A stretch of DNA of 64,000 bases. Source: Candidatus Rifleibacteriota bacterium (GTDB lineage: Bacteria > Muiribacteriota > Ozemobacteria > Ozemobacterales > Ozemobacteraceae). Positions 17,754 through 26,806 of the stretch are shown piece by piece. The notes beneath the pieces were generated by a model that saw nothing but the letters and a program-made list of their open reading frames with translations, made no database searches and was not told the origin of the DNA. A program made the translations under genes and the position numbers. The stretch lies in assembly GCA_015233565.1 (NCBI GenBank), contig JADFXM010000011.1:102613-166612 (forward strand). Direction: 5' to 3'. Position 1 is the first letter of the stretch. The number at the start of each line of letters is the position of its first letter.

Positions 17754-18880
17754 AAAAATATTTGGTTGTTGGAGCAGGCTTAGCGGGAATGGTAATTGCC
17801 GAACGCCTCGCCACAAGTGGTGATTGCGAAATACTGGTTGTTGAAAGACGTGATCATATAGGCGGAAATTGTTACGACTATAGCGATGGAAATGATGTTA
17901 TGGTTCAAAAATACGGACCACATGCCTTTCACACGAACAACCGGGACGTCTGGAATTACCTCAGCAAATTTACTTTCTGGTACCCTTATTTCCACAAAGT
18001 CAGGGCTATTGTCGATGGAAGTGAGGTTTTTCTCCCCTTTAATCTCGACGGCTTGTACCAAATTTTCCCGAAAACATTTGCTGGAAAACTTGAAGAAAAG
18101 TTGCTTCAGGCGTTCGGGTTCGGGAAGAAAATTTCCATACTTGACCTGAAACAATCGAATGATACAGATATCAGATTTTTTGGAGATTATATTTATAATA
18201 AGATTTTCCTGGGTTATTCCACGAAACAATGGGGGGTATCTCCCGATAAAATTGATCCATCTGTAATTGCGAGAGTTCCCGTATTCATCGGACGCGACAA
18301 TAGGCATTTTCATGACGTTTTTCAAGGAATCCCGATCGAGGGATACTCGAAAATGTTTCGTAGGATGTTGGAAACTCCCAATATAGAACTATTTTTAAAT
18401 CGGGATTTCAAATCAATGACAGATCTCGAAAAATATGACCGAATAATTTTTACCGGAATGATTGATGAATATTTTGATTTTACGTTCGGGAAGCTTGAGT
18501 ATCGGACTTTGAATTTTCGAATTGAGCGCCACCCGGTTGAATTTTTTCAATCCGGACCCCAGATAAACTACTCAGAAAATTTTGATTTTACGCGAATTTG
18601 CGAGTACAAGTATTTTTTGAATCAGAAAACTACGAAAACTACGATTTCTTACGAATATCCTATGGAGTTTGAATTTGGGGTGAACGAGCCGTTTTATCCC
18701 CTGTTGAATGAAAAAAGCAAGTCGATTTATCAGAAATATTATGAAAAAGCAAAATGTTGTCCGAATGTGATTTTTGTTGGACGATTGGCCGAATATAGGT
18801 ATTTTAACATGGACCAGGTTGTAGAAAGGGCTCTGGAAGTATATCGCGAGAATTTCGAAAAAACTTCCTCTAAGGGGTGA
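17750..18880 (+). CDS. glf: UDP-galactopyranose mutase
   Basis: A 376-residue flavoenzyme that interconverts UDP-galactopyranose and UDP-galactofuranose, the donor for galactofuranose in cell-surface glycans. The N-terminal FAD site reads VGAGLAGMVIAERLA, followed by VVERRDHIGGNCYDY, and KYGPHAFHTNNRDVW matches the substrate pocket. YSTKQWGVSPDKIDPSVIAR and the C-terminal FVGRLAEYRYFNMD (second FAD contact) complete the family pattern. Length is typical. Located between a GT14 glycosyltransferase and a rhodanese in a tightly overlapped operon. Confidence 0.95.
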   Translation: MKKYLVVGAGLAGMVIAERLATSGDCEILVVERRDHIGGNCYDYSDGNDVMVQKYGPHAFHTNNRDVWNYLSKFTFWYPYFHKVRAIVDGSEVFLPFNLDGLYQIFPKTFAGKLEEKLLQAFGFGKKISILDLKQSNDTDIRFFGDYIYNKIFLGYSTKQWGVSPDKIDPSVIARVPVFIGRDNRHFHDVFQGIPIEGYSKMFRRMLETPNIELFLNRDFKSMTDLEKYDRIIFTGMIDEYFDFTFGKLEYRTLNFRIERHPVEFFQSGPQINYSENFDFTRICEYKYFLNQKTTKTTISYEYPMEFEFGVNEPFYPLLNEKSKSIYQKYYEKAKCCPNVIFVGRLAEYRYFNMDQVVERALEVYRENFEKTSSKG

Positions 18881-19203
18881 AACCAATTAATATCAAAGAG
18901 TTAAAGGAAAATATCGATGGTAAAGGTATGGGAAATGCTGTTTTGATAGATGTTCGTGAACCGGACGAGTATTCGGAAGGGCATATCCCGGAAGCAATTA
19001 ACATTCCGCTTGGGGAAATCAGCTTGAAGTTTGGCTTTCTCAATAAATACGATGCCATTTACGTGGTTTGCCAGACTGGAGGGCGCTCTCAAGTCGCCTG
19101 CCAAAGCATATCCCGAAAATTGGGAGTGAAGAAGAAAGTAGTGAATATTGAAGGTGGAACATCCGCCTGGATCAAATCAGGATACAAGGTAATAAAACAA
19201 TGA
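18877..19203 (+). CDS. Rhodanese-like domain protein
   Basis: A 108-residue single rhodanese domain. The N-terminal DVREPDEYSEGHIPEAINIPLGE and the active-site loop VCQTGGRSQVA, with its Cys, are typical. It binds persulfide sulfur and may act as a sulfur carrier or sensor. The start GTG 18877 overlaps the glf stop, and the gene overlaps the following rhomboid-like gene by 4 bp. Its partner reaction is unknown. Confidence 0.88.
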   Translation: MKPINIKELKENIDGKGMGNAVLIDVREPDEYSEGHIPEAINIPLGEISLKFGFLNKYDAIYVVCQTGGRSQVACQSISRKLGVKKKVVNIEGGTSAWIKSGYKVIKQ

Positions 19204-20015
19204 CATGGCTTGATTCGTTGGAAAGACGATTCCCTGGTTTTGCCATTCCTGGCCTTGCCAGAATGATAGGAATGATGATGTTCCTTGCATTTGCTCTTCA
19301 ACAGATGGGGGTGGTACCAGTCGATAAATGGTATCTCAGCGGTCGGGATGTGCTTTCCGGTGAAGCCTGGAGGTTGATTAGTTTTATTTTTGTTCCCCCT
19401 TCCTTCAATATGCTTTTTCTGCTGTTTGCTCTGATGATCTTTGTAATGGTCGGCGACGGTCTGGAGCAGGAGTGGGGAAGTTTTAAACTCACTGTTTATT
19501 ATTTCGTCGGAATGCTTGGTACAATAGCTGTGGCCTTTATTGTACCGGATGTTTTTCTTTCCAATTATTTTCTGAACTTGTCCCTTTTCTTTGCTTTTGC
19601 AACTGTTTATCCGGATTATGAAATTCTTGTTTTTTTCGTGATTCCGGTAAAAGTAAAATATCTGGGAATATTTAGTGCTCTTTACATTGCATATATGATT
19701 GTTTTTGGAGCTTTTGTCGTTAAGATTGCGGCTATTCTTTCCGTAGTAAATTATCTTATTTTTTTTGGACCTTCAGCATTTACTTCTGTCAAACGGGGAA
19801 GAGCAAACTATGAAAGAAGAAAGAAATTCGAACAATCTTTCAGAAACGATGCTGATCCCCGACATATTTGCGTAGAGTGCGGACGCTCCGATAAATCAGA
19901 CCCGGATTTGGTTTTCCGATATTGCATTTGTCCAGACTGTGGAAAAGACGGAAAGGCCTTTTGCTCTGATCATCTTGGATCGCATCTGGAATCAATAAAA
20001 AAAGTAACTCACTAA
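19200..20015 (+). CDS. Rhomboid-like membrane protein with C-terminal zinc-ribbon region
   Basis: A 271-residue protein with about six hydrophobic segments (residues 15-205) in a rhomboid-like layout (EAWRLISFIFVPPSF, DGLEQEWGSFKLTVYYFVGMLG). The usual GxSG catalytic serine motif is not present; the corresponding stretch reads NLSLFFAFATVYPD. It is therefore probably a non-proteolytic rhomboid relative. The cytoplasmic tail carries CVECGRSDK, CICPDCGKDG and FCSDH, which suggest a zinc-binding domain. It is translationally coupled to the rhodanese gene. Function unknown. Confidence 0.75.
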   Translation: MTWLDSLERRFPGFAIPGLARMIGMMMFLAFALQQMGVVPVDKWYLSGRDVLSGEAWRLISFIFVPPSFNMLFLLFALMIFVMVGDGLEQEWGSFKLTVYYFVGMLGTIAVAFIVPDVFLSNYFLNLSLFFAFATVYPDYEILVFFVIPVKVKYLGIFSALYIAYMIVFGAFVVKIAAILSVVNYLIFFGPSAFTSVKRGRANYERRKKFEQSFRNDADPRHICVECGRSDKSDPDLVFRYCICPDCGKDGKAFCSDHLGSHLESIKKVTH

Positions 20016-20042
20016 TGAGTTAATTGTCGAAAGGAAAAAATA

Positions 20043-21002
20043 ATGAATAATTATGTGGCTGCAGCAATCCAAGGTGCAGTTCAGGGATTAACTGAATTTT
20101 TACCGGTTTCCTCGACGGGACACATGATTCTGGTTGGAGATTTGATTGGCTTCGAAGGGGAAGTAGCAAAAGTTTTTGAAGTGGTTGTACAACTTGGAAC
20201 GATTCTGGCAGTTGCTTTGATTTATCGGTCGAAGATTGTGGATATGCTGAAAAATTGGAAAGCATCGCCGTTTTCAGGGGAAAAACGCCTTACGATTTGG
20301 CACATTTTTACTGCGATGATTCCAGCGGTAATAATGGGGTTACTCTTCCACAAAACGATAAAAACAAAACTTTTTACGCCGGAAACCGTTATCATTGGTC
20401 TGATTGCCGGAGGAATTTTAATGATTTTCGCGGAAAAAACGCAAAAGGAAGTGAAAATCACGGATTTCAACGGGTTGTCTTTGGGAGATTGTTTCAAGAT
20501 AGGACTTTTCCAATGTCTTGCACTTTGGCCGGGTTTTTCCAGGTCAGGTTCAACCATGGCGGGTGCTTTGATATTAGGTGCTGCACACCGTCCTGCCGCT
20601 GATTTCTCATTTATTCTGGCGATTCCAATGATGATTTCAGCATCAGTTTTTGACTTGTGGAAAAGCAGGGGAGTTCTTTCAAGCTCTGATGTGGGTTATT
20701 TTTCCCTTGGATTTTTTGTAGCATTTGTTGTCGGCTGGCTTGCTGTTGAATTTTTCCTGAAATTCCTTGAAAGAGTGAAATTGACGCCTTTTGCTTGGTA
20801 TAGATTTGCAGTTGCTTTAATTGCGTTGGTAGTCATTTTATCTCATCCCGCCCCATCGCACTCTTCACAGGAAACGCTTAAAAATCCCAAGTCCCAGGAG
20901 ACAATCACGATAGAGGAAAAAGCAAAAGTAATTCCTCAAACTAATGCTTCTGAGAGCGTTTTCCCGAAAATTCCAGAGCAAACAAAGGTGACTTCTCAAT
21001 AA
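20043..21002 (+). CDS. uppP: Undecaprenyl-diphosphate phosphatase
   Basis: A 319-residue membrane phosphatase of the BacA/UppP family that recycles undecaprenyl diphosphate for cell-wall and polysaccharide export. The two signature segments are present: GLTEFLPVSSTGHMIL near residue 15, with its Glu, and WPGFSRSGSTMAGAL near residue 165, with the Ser/Arg set. The first 270 residues are hydrophobic as expected. A hydrophilic C-terminal tail of about 50 residues (Ser, Lys, Gln and Thr-rich) is an addition to the usual length. RBS AAAGGAA precedes ATG 20043. The gene ends an operon with glf and GT14 genes that need the same lipid carrier. Confidence 0.95.
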   Translation: MNNYVAAAIQGAVQGLTEFLPVSSTGHMILVGDLIGFEGEVAKVFEVVVQLGTILAVALIYRSKIVDMLKNWKASPFSGEKRLTIWHIFTAMIPAVIMGLLFHKTIKTKLFTPETVIIGLIAGGILMIFAEKTQKEVKITDFNGLSLGDCFKIGLFQCLALWPGFSRSGSTMAGALILGAAHRPAADFSFILAIPMMISASVFDLWKSRGVLSSSDVGYFSLGFFVAFVVGWLAVEFFLKFLERVKLTPFAWYRFAVALIALVVILSHPAPSHSSQETLKNPKSQETITIEEKAKVIPQTNASESVFPKIPEQTKVTSQ

Positions 21003-21281
21003 TAATGAATCCATTTTCACTCACATCAGAAGGTTTCAGCACTTTTGAAATCCTTAAGGATTTGGGGAAAATAGCTTAAAAACATTTATGAAGCGATCCC
21101 GAATAATTTTTTGAATGTTAACAGTGTCCGAAAATGGATTTGGAAATATCTGTGAAACGTTGCTTGTAATTTATTCTTTTTTTGAGCGAAAAATTTATTT
21201 TTTTCAAAAATTTCCAAAAAAACTAAAAAGATTTGTTAAAATAAGAATATCGCTTCCTTGTTTTTCAAATAGGGGGACATT

Positions 21282-22874
21282 ATGAAAGCCTGGAAACACA
21301 CTATTAGACGTGGATTTATCGATGTAATGCTTACTTTGGCATTAGGGGTTGCCTTAGGAGTTGCTACTCTGGTTGTAACCAAGGAAGTAATTAATCCTGA
21401 CAAATCTACGCGCCCAAATCAGAACTTGACTGCTGAGCAAAAGAAGAATCTTCTTTTCAATTCATCCAAAAACTATTACCAGGCTAGGCAAGAGTATGAA
21501 GCCGCTGTAAAAGCTGGTGATCCCAACGTTTCGGCCAAAAGGGAACAGTTACTTATGGCGAAAACTATCTATGAACGGGCTACGATTCTAAATACTCCGG
21601 GTGCTGTTCCTATTGGTGATGTTCCTCCAGTTCCGGGTACCGAGACATATAACCAGACCTCCACACTAACTCTCACCCAGGCATCTACGCAGACTTGCGT
21701 CTCAACTTCCGTATCGACTGGTCTTCCGACCACAGTGGATACCTCCACTATTATTCCTCTTCCCACCTCCAATAAGCCTCCTACACAAACTTTCAATCAG
21801 CCAGCAACTCAAAATGTGGTCCAAACGCAGACTTCTACGCGCCTTCCCTCGACAGGTGAATTTCCAACATCCAATCCTGGAAATCACAATCCATTCTCTG
21901 ACGTTACCGTTAAACCCGGAAACCTCGGAAATTACACCGCAACCTCAGTTGGAATCAATAACACGAGCCCTAAGCCGGTATTTCCCGTAAACACCAATAG
22001 ACCCCGTCCGGTACAATCGAATACATCCACCCAGTCGACGGTTTCTACTCTGCCGAATGCTGGGTTCGAATACATAAAAGTAAAAGCGGGTGATACGCTT
22101 TCCGACATCTGCAGGCGATATTATGGCGATTCCGGGATGTGGGTCCAGATTGTTAAATACCAGATTCCATCAATTGCAGCAAATCCGAATTTGATCTTCC
22201 CAGGACAAATAATAGCGCTTCCCAGAGGTGTTCCGCTTCCGAAACCTCATACGACCACTAATCCCGATACCAAGCCAAGTAGTACCACGACTTACCCCGG
22301 AGAAGATCTCCCCATTGCGCTTCCTGGTAATGAATCCTGGCAAGATCGTTTCCAAACTAATTTTGTAATCTCTGATAATGCTTTAACCGATACTAACACG
22401 ATGACCATTGCGCAGATCCAATCTTTTCTGGAAAAGCATCATTCCTGTCTTGCCCGCTCATATCGGGGAGGTTCTCCCGCCCAAATGATCTGGGAAGCCT
22501 CCAAAAAATTTGGAATCAATCCTCAGGTTTTGTTAACCAGGTTGCAATGTGAGCAGGGTTTGATTTCAAAAACCAGTGCGACAGATAACCAACTCGACTG
22601 GGCGCTGGGTGTCGGCTCTTATGATGGCGGCAATTGGGATCAAAACTACAAAGGGTTTGCAAAACAGATCGAAGGTGCTGCACATACTTACAGAAGATGG
22701 TATGACGAGGGCAATAAAATACTTGCCAGCGGGAAAAAGCTTACAATGCAGATCGATGGGCAAACCGTTACATTAAAGAATGCCTCTTCTTACGCGTTTT
22801 ACCAATACTGTCCACACTTTCATGGCCAGAAGCTATTTCTTGATATTTGGCGCGAGTACAAAAAAACTTTCTGA
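21282..22874 (+). CDS. Membrane-anchored LysM protein with lysozyme-like C-terminal domain
   Basis: A 530-residue envelope protein. One N-terminal hydrophobic segment (about residues 14-36) anchors or exports it. A short helical region follows, then a long Ser/Thr/Pro-rich linker (about 105-260). A LysM domain (about 263-312, KAGDTLSDICRRYYGDSGMW with FPGQIIALP) should bind peptidoglycan. The C-terminal domain (about 360-530) contains ASKKFGINPQVLLTRLQCEQGLI, where the Glu after QC resembles the catalytic Glu of lysozyme-fold glucosaminidases or transglycosylases. It likely trims or remodels peptidoglycan. It is preceded by RBS AGGGGGA. Confidence 0.8.
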   Translation: MKAWKHTIRRGFIDVMLTLALGVALGVATLVVTKEVINPDKSTRPNQNLTAEQKKNLLFNSSKNYYQARQEYEAAVKAGDPNVSAKREQLLMAKTIYERATILNTPGAVPIGDVPPVPGTETYNQTSTLTLTQASTQTCVSTSVSTGLPTTVDTSTIIPLPTSNKPPTQTFNQPATQNVVQTQTSTRLPSTGEFPTSNPGNHNPFSDVTVKPGNLGNYTATSVGINNTSPKPVFPVNTNRPRPVQSNTSTQSTVSTLPNAGFEYIKVKAGDTLSDICRRYYGDSGMWVQIVKYQIPSIAANPNLIFPGQIIALPRGVPLPKPHTTTNPDTKPSSTTTYPGEDLPIALPGNESWQDRFQTNFVISDNALTDTNTMTIAQIQSFLEKHHSCLARSYRGGSPAQMIWEASKKFGINPQVLLTRLQCEQGLISKTSATDNQLDWALGVGSYDGGNWDQNYKGFAKQIEGAAHTYRRWYDEGNKILASGKKLTMQIDGQTVTLKNASSYAFYQYCPHFHGQKLFLDIWREYKKTF

Positions 22875-22958
22875 CCAGGCTGTTTCAACTTGATAACAAG
22901 TTTCATTCAAAGTGGCTCAAATTTTTACTGATTGCTGCTGCGGATTAAAGCTTCCTAC

Positions 22959-23125
22959 CAGGAATTCCAAATTCAGAATTCCTGATGGGTATTTGAATTG
23001 ATCAGAAATTCAGAGTTTCCAACCGGAAATCCATCTGGCACTTTTCAAGGAAAAAAGTGCTTATTTGTACTGAAAATTCTTCAAAATTGTGCCAAATGAG
23101 TTCCTTCTAAATCAGGAATTCTGAA
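22959..23125. terminator. Hairpin-rich gap between convergent genes
   Basis: The convergent gap holds perfect 9-bp arms CAGGAATTC and GAATTCCTG (22959-22967, 22976-22984), a hairpin GCACTTTT/AAAAGTGC (23039-23046, 23053-23060) followed by TTATTTGT, and TCAGGAATTCTGA further on. The second hairpin resembles the stem of repeat family C. Likely terminators for both converging genes. Confidence 0.5.
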
Positions 23126-23143
23126 ATTAGTTTTTGAAAAAAG

Positions 23144-24121
23144 TTATTCGGCAAGAACGAATTCAAGCTCTTTTATACTTTTTTGAAAGTTTTCAGGAAT
23201 GTTTGAGGTGAACAAAGCCACCGCCATGTTTTCCTGCCGGAAATAACTGATAACCGGTGCTTTCAGTTCTATTTCCGGAAGTTTCTCAGGATATTGATTT
23301 TCCTTTTTATTTTTTCGGAAATAGTGGATCATGAATTTTGTTTCCCCTGAAATTGGTTCAGCTGCTGCGCCGCTTAGAACTTTCTCAAACGGGCTTTTTC
23401 CATCCGTAAGGCCGTTCCAGCCAGGGTAATATTCCAATCTATTGAAGCCACCGTTTATTGAAATAAGTGTTGCATCCTTTTCATCTACCGAAAATGTATA
23501 ACGTAAAAGTTTTGCAGGTCTGTCCAGAAATTTGTCAAACGTTTTCATGATTGGAAGAATTTTTGACTTCAATGATTGGGGAAGTTTCAAGGGAAAAATT
23601 CTCCAGACGGTTTTGCAGGTCAAATCCTTTCTGAGGCCAATTTGGCTAATTAATTCAAATCCTCCTGCCCCGTGGGTGATTTCAAAAATGTATTTTCCCT
23701 TGACCCATTCCTCTAATATGATTTTATCGATTCCCTTGCCGTTAATTTTTACGTAAAACGTGCTAAGATCACGGAAGCCACTTAAGCGAAAGATTTTTCT
23801 GGATTCTGAATCGTTAGTACAAGGTTTTATTGCCAGAGGGAAGAGATTCCTTTTTATGCACCAAACTGCCAGTTTTTCGAGTGAACAATCCACTTTCCAG
23901 GCCGGAGTTTTAAAGCCATTTTCTGATGTAATTTGCCGCAAAATTTCACGGTTAGAAAGCCAGGCGAGTTGAGTGCGGTCGTCTGAAAACCAGGTGGTTC
24001 CAGTCTGGAAAAGTGATAAATCATCAAGTGGAATGGAAGTATTAATTCCTCCAAAAGAAATTTTTTCAAGCGATTTTTCCGCAAGATTTTTGAATTGCCA
24101 TGTACCAATGAATGGAATCAT
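23144..24121 (-). CDS. Possible ATP-grasp-like protein of unknown function
   Basis: A 325-residue protein. The order of features resembles an ATP-grasp fold: an early segment with NREILRQITSENGFKTPAW, a lysine-containing strand LAIKPCTNDSESRKIF, an acidic turn IILEEWVKGKYIFEI and the late ISINGGFNRLEYYPGWNG, where Asn and Glu could bind Mg-ATP. The motifs are degenerate and I cannot name a substrate. There is no signal peptide. It stands alone, convergent with the LysM gene. The ATG at 24121 has a poor ribosome site, so the start is uncertain. Confidence 0.55.
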   Translation of the reverse strand: MIPFIGTWQFKNLAEKSLEKISFGGINTSIPLDDLSLFQTGTTWFSDDRTQLAWLSNREILRQITSENGFKTPAWKVDCSLEKLAVWCIKRNLFPLAIKPCTNDSESRKIFRLSGFRDLSTFYVKINGKGIDKIILEEWVKGKYIFEITHGAGGFELISQIGLRKDLTCKTVWRIFPLKLPQSLKSKILPIMKTFDKFLDRPAKLLRYTFSVDEKDATLISINGGFNRLEYYPGWNGLTDGKSPFEKVLSGAAAEPISGETKFMIHYFRKNKKENQYPEKLPEIELKAPVISYFRQENMAVALFTSNIPENFQKSIKELEFVLAE

Positions 24122-24279
24122 GAGTGCCTGTATCGGAAAGCATGGCTTATTTTTTTATAATTTTTGATTTTGTACGGACTTTGAACTTTTTTCACTAATA
24201 GTACTCCGGGTATTGCAAAATTTTGGTAGAATTTGAAAGGGAGAATTATGAAAATTATTTTGGGGAAGGAGGTTTGAGC

Positions 24280-24861
24280 ATGAAGCGTTTAATGAATCAT
24301 TTTTCAAAATTATTTCTGGTTGCGCTTTTGCTATCTGTCGCTTTTCCCGTTGTAGCAAAAAATTATGTTATTCCAACTTGGTATGGATATGGTGTAATCG
24401 CAAATACCAACGATTGGGTACGACCTTACATAGTAAGCAATCCATCGGCAGCCCCATGGACATATTCTTACAATTGGTTGTCTCCCAACGCTTATGCCCC
24501 TATTCCAGCCGCTTATTCGCCACAACCTACATACGCCAATAACGCGGGGAGCTGGCATCTGGGCTTCGTTAATTGCGAAGCTCTGAATGTACGGTCTTCG
24601 CCTGAAGTTGGTAATGGGAATGACCATGATTCAAATGTAATCGGAGCGATGGGCTATGGTGAGAGAGTTTGGGTTTATGGAAAAAAAGGTGATTGGTATT
24701 ATGTTCAATCGGCCTCAGGTAGACCTCTTGTGGGTTACGTCCATTCTGATTATATCAAGTTGGCAAATTATCCGACAAATGGTGGTTATACGTATAATAA
24801 TTTTTATCCGTATAATTATTCCTCTTACCCTTATTACGGCAATTATGGATATATGCGCTGA
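24280..24861 (+). CDS. Exported SH3-domain protein
   Basis: A 193-residue secreted protein. The start is ATG 24280, directly after GGAAGGAGG; in-frame upstream starts lack this site. A signal peptide (about residues 1-26, ending VVAK) is followed by a Tyr/Pro/Ala-rich region. A bacterial SH3 domain covers about residues 85-150, with CEALNVRSSPEVGNGN, GERVWVYGKKGDWYYVQ and VGYVHSDYIKL. The tail is Tyr/Asn/Pro-rich. SH3b domains bind cell-wall peptides or metal-like ligands; the role here is unknown. It converges on hgcB across a strong hairpin. Confidence 0.85.
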   Translation: MKRLMNHFSKLFLVALLLSVAFPVVAKNYVIPTWYGYGVIANTNDWVRPYIVSNPSAAPWTYSYNWLSPNAYAPIPAAYSPQPTYANNAGSWHLGFVNCEALNVRSSPEVGNGNDHDSNVIGAMGYGERVWVYGKKGDWYYVQSASGRPLVGYVHSDYIKLANYPTNGGYTYNNFYPYNYSSYPYYGNYGYMR

Positions 24862-24888
24862 TTGACCAGCAGGAACGAATAGTCGTTA

Positions 24889-24967
24889 CTTAAAAAAGCA
24901 CTAACTTCCTTAATTCCTTTTCCATTTAATTTCGAAATGGGAATTTTGAAAGTTAGTGTTTTTTTAA
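24889..24967. terminator. Bidirectional terminator between SH3 gene and hgcB
   Basis: Long hairpin with outer arms CACTAACTT and AAGTTAGTG and an inner stem TTCCATTT/AAATGGGAA. It is flanked by A-rich sequence on the left and TTTTTTT on the right, so it can end transcription from either side. It marks the end of the ars-hgc cluster. Confidence 0.8.
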
Positions 24968-25254
24968 CAGCAGGAGCCGTCTGAAGCGGAACAGCCGCAT
25001 TCTGCAGGGCCTCCGGTGATGAGTCCGCGCAGAATGGCATTGGCGCAACCAACCCCCGATACCAGGGAAATAGCCTGAAAAGGACAATTTTTTGCACACG
25101 CCCCGCATTCAATACAAGAATCCGGATCAACCAGGCGGGCTTTCCCTTCTGATAATGCCAGAACCTTCCTGGGGCAGACGTTTAAACAAAACCCGCAGCC
25201 AGTACAATTTTTTTCAGAGATTGAAGTAGTGATAAGGTTTCCAAAGTATTTCAT
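24964..25254 (-). CDS. hgcB: Mercury methylation ferredoxin HgcB
   Basis: A 96-residue ferredoxin with two 4Fe-4S sites: C17, C20, C23, C27 and C47, C50, C53, C57. HgcB hallmarks follow: an extra conserved Cys (C70, GVGCANA) and a C-terminal Cys-rich tail with C86, C88 and a vicinal pair C95-C96. HgcB reduces the corrinoid of HgcA and is thought to bind Hg(II) with its terminal Cys pair. The hgcA stop overlaps a TTG at 25260, but ATG 25254 with GGGAA upstream is the better start. Immediately downstream of hgcA on the same strand, as expected for the pair. Confidence 0.93.
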   Translation of the reverse strand: MKYFGNLITTSISEKNCTGCGFCLNVCPRKVLALSEGKARLVDPDSCIECGACAKNCPFQAISLVSGVGCANAILRGLITGGPAECGCSASDGSCC

Positions 25255-25256
25255 TT

Positions 25257-26324
25257 TCAAATTCCCGAAATTAGATTATAGATTTGTAATAGGATCCCAA
25301 CGATTCCTATGGAAAGAACGGGTTTGGCAAAGACCTTTATCTCCCATTTTACTCCGGACTGCGATGCTATTGGTGTACAGCCGGTGAAGTTCAGCCCAAG
25401 CATCCCGGAAATAGCTGAAGAAAGAAGAATATTTCCCGACGTTTGAAGCAACGAAGCTTTTTGAAAGGCGCTGACAGATAATCCCCAAAGCATACCCAGG
25501 ATAATTCCTTTAAGAGTAAAGGACCGGACAGGAAGATATGGCATCAAAACAGGCATGATTACCACGCCGGACAATATTGCGCCGATGAATGGGAAGATTT
25601 GATTAATAAATAGGTTCGAGGAAAATTTCCCCAAAATAATATCGAGAATCAAAAAAATAAGTAGGAATTCGGTTATATACTTCCAGGTGGTAATGAGCTC
25701 CACTGGGATAACCGCTATGCGTTCTCTGAATGTGAAAGTAACTTCTCTCATCTGCTCTGTGGCTTGCAGACCGTTTTTCAGAAACACTGGTAAATCCCTT
25801 GCCCGGACCGGTCCATAAACCACCCGAAACCCGGTTTCCTTTAAAACTTCATGAGCGGAAACACCAGGGGCGCCGAGTTGTGGCAGAATTAAGAGCCGCT
25901 GTTTAACTATCTTTGACAGGCCTGAACTGTTAATCCGATTAATCAGTTCTGCTGTTCCGAAGGTGCCTTTTCCAGCGGCACACCAAACATTGATTCCTTT
26001 GGTGTCGAGAACCAAAATCCACACGTTCAAACCTGTCAATTCCCTTCGAAGCATGTCAAAAGAAAATTTGTAATTTGCTGTTACCAAAGTAAGATCATTC
26101 TCAGATGGGTTTCCTATGGCGTATAACCCCGGAATAACACTATGGTTGTTCCTTCCGTAGTTCCATCTGACAAGACAATTGCCAAGTCGATCACGCCAGG
26201 AATAATGGCAATCGGCTTTCATAATGTTATTTTCGATTGGTACTTCCGAATTTATTTTAGTATTTTTTTCAGGAATTTCCTTTGAACAACAGGATGAAGA
26301 AGAACAACAGGGAGAATTTTTCAT
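25257..26324 (-). CDS. hgcA: Mercury methyltransferase corrinoid protein HgcA
   Basis: A 355-residue protein with the diagnostic HgcA cap-helix motif NVWCAAGKG at residues 112-120; Cys115 is the predicted lower-axial thiolate ligand of cobalamin. A soluble corrinoid-binding domain (about 40-205) is followed by five hydrophobic segments (about 215-350) that anchor it in the inner membrane. With HgcB it methylates Hg(II) to methylmercury in anaerobes. The N-terminus carries an unusual CC-SSSS-CC cluster (Cys6, 7, 12, 13) that could bind soft metals. ATG 26324 follows AAAGGAA. It lies 482 bp downstream of an ABC ATPase gene, with a mobile repeat in between. Confidence 0.96.
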   Translation of the reverse strand: MKNSPCCSSSSCCSKEIPEKNTKINSEVPIENNIMKADCHYSWRDRLGNCLVRWNYGRNNHSVIPGLYAIGNPSENDLTLVTANYKFSFDMLRRELTGLNVWILVLDTKGINVWCAAGKGTFGTAELINRINSSGLSKIVKQRLLILPQLGAPGVSAHEVLKETGFRVVYGPVRARDLPVFLKNGLQATEQMREVTFTFRERIAVIPVELITTWKYITEFLLIFLILDIILGKFSSNLFINQIFPFIGAILSGVVIMPVLMPYLPVRSFTLKGIILGMLWGLSVSAFQKASLLQTSGNILLSSAISGMLGLNFTGCTPIASQSGVKWEIKVFAKPVLSIGIVGILLQIYNLISGI

Positions 26325-26806
26325 TGCGATTTCCTTTTTTCAAAGTTCATGCTCTTTCGAAAATGCCTTGAGGGCTTTGTTTTATTTCCTCGACTTCAGA
26401 AAAGTCCAAAAGCCCAACTTTATGAAAAGCAAGAACAAGAATGGGCCCACATTTTCCTAATCAGTTAATCACTAAGGTAGTTTCGACTCTGTTCAACGAG
26501 GCTGTCGGAAAATGCCCTATTTTCATACTTTTATGTACCTATTCGAATTTTCGCCTCGCTTTTTGGCATCAATAGCGAGTCACTTTGTACCGAAAAAAAT
26601 GTCCCGGGATTTTTCGACAACTTCCAACGAGACTGCCAGAAAAGTTCAGTATATTGAATTCGGTACAATACGACGTTGGTTTGATGCGCGAGAGCGGAAC
26701 TAAAAAACTGGTTGGTACATAAAACCATCCATTTTTAGGGGTTTTCCGACAGTCTGAACGTCCAGTTTTCCATTTGCTTTTTGGGTAAACTTTCTACGGT
26801 GCAATT
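26325..26806. other. Gap between hgcA and the ABC ATPase gene, containing repeat R1
   Basis: 482 bp with no supported gene. More than half is the MITE-like repeat at 26495-26760. The remaining 170 bp before hgcA show no convincing promoter hexamers on the minus strand. Read-through from the ars promoter or a weak local promoter are both possible. Confidence 0.6.
26495..26760 (+). repeat. MITE-like repeat R, copy 1 (two units)
   Basis: Unit A (26495-26631) aligns over about 137 bp with copies at 33116 and 39644. It starts AACGAGGCTGTCGGAAAAT and ends ATTTTTCGACAACTTC, so the ends are inverted repeats (CTGTCG-AAAAT against ATTTTTCGACA). A central CTCGCT/AGCGAG stem is shared. A second, degenerate unit in opposite orientation follows and ends TTTTCCGACAGTC near 26753. 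No coding capacity. Confidence 0.85.
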
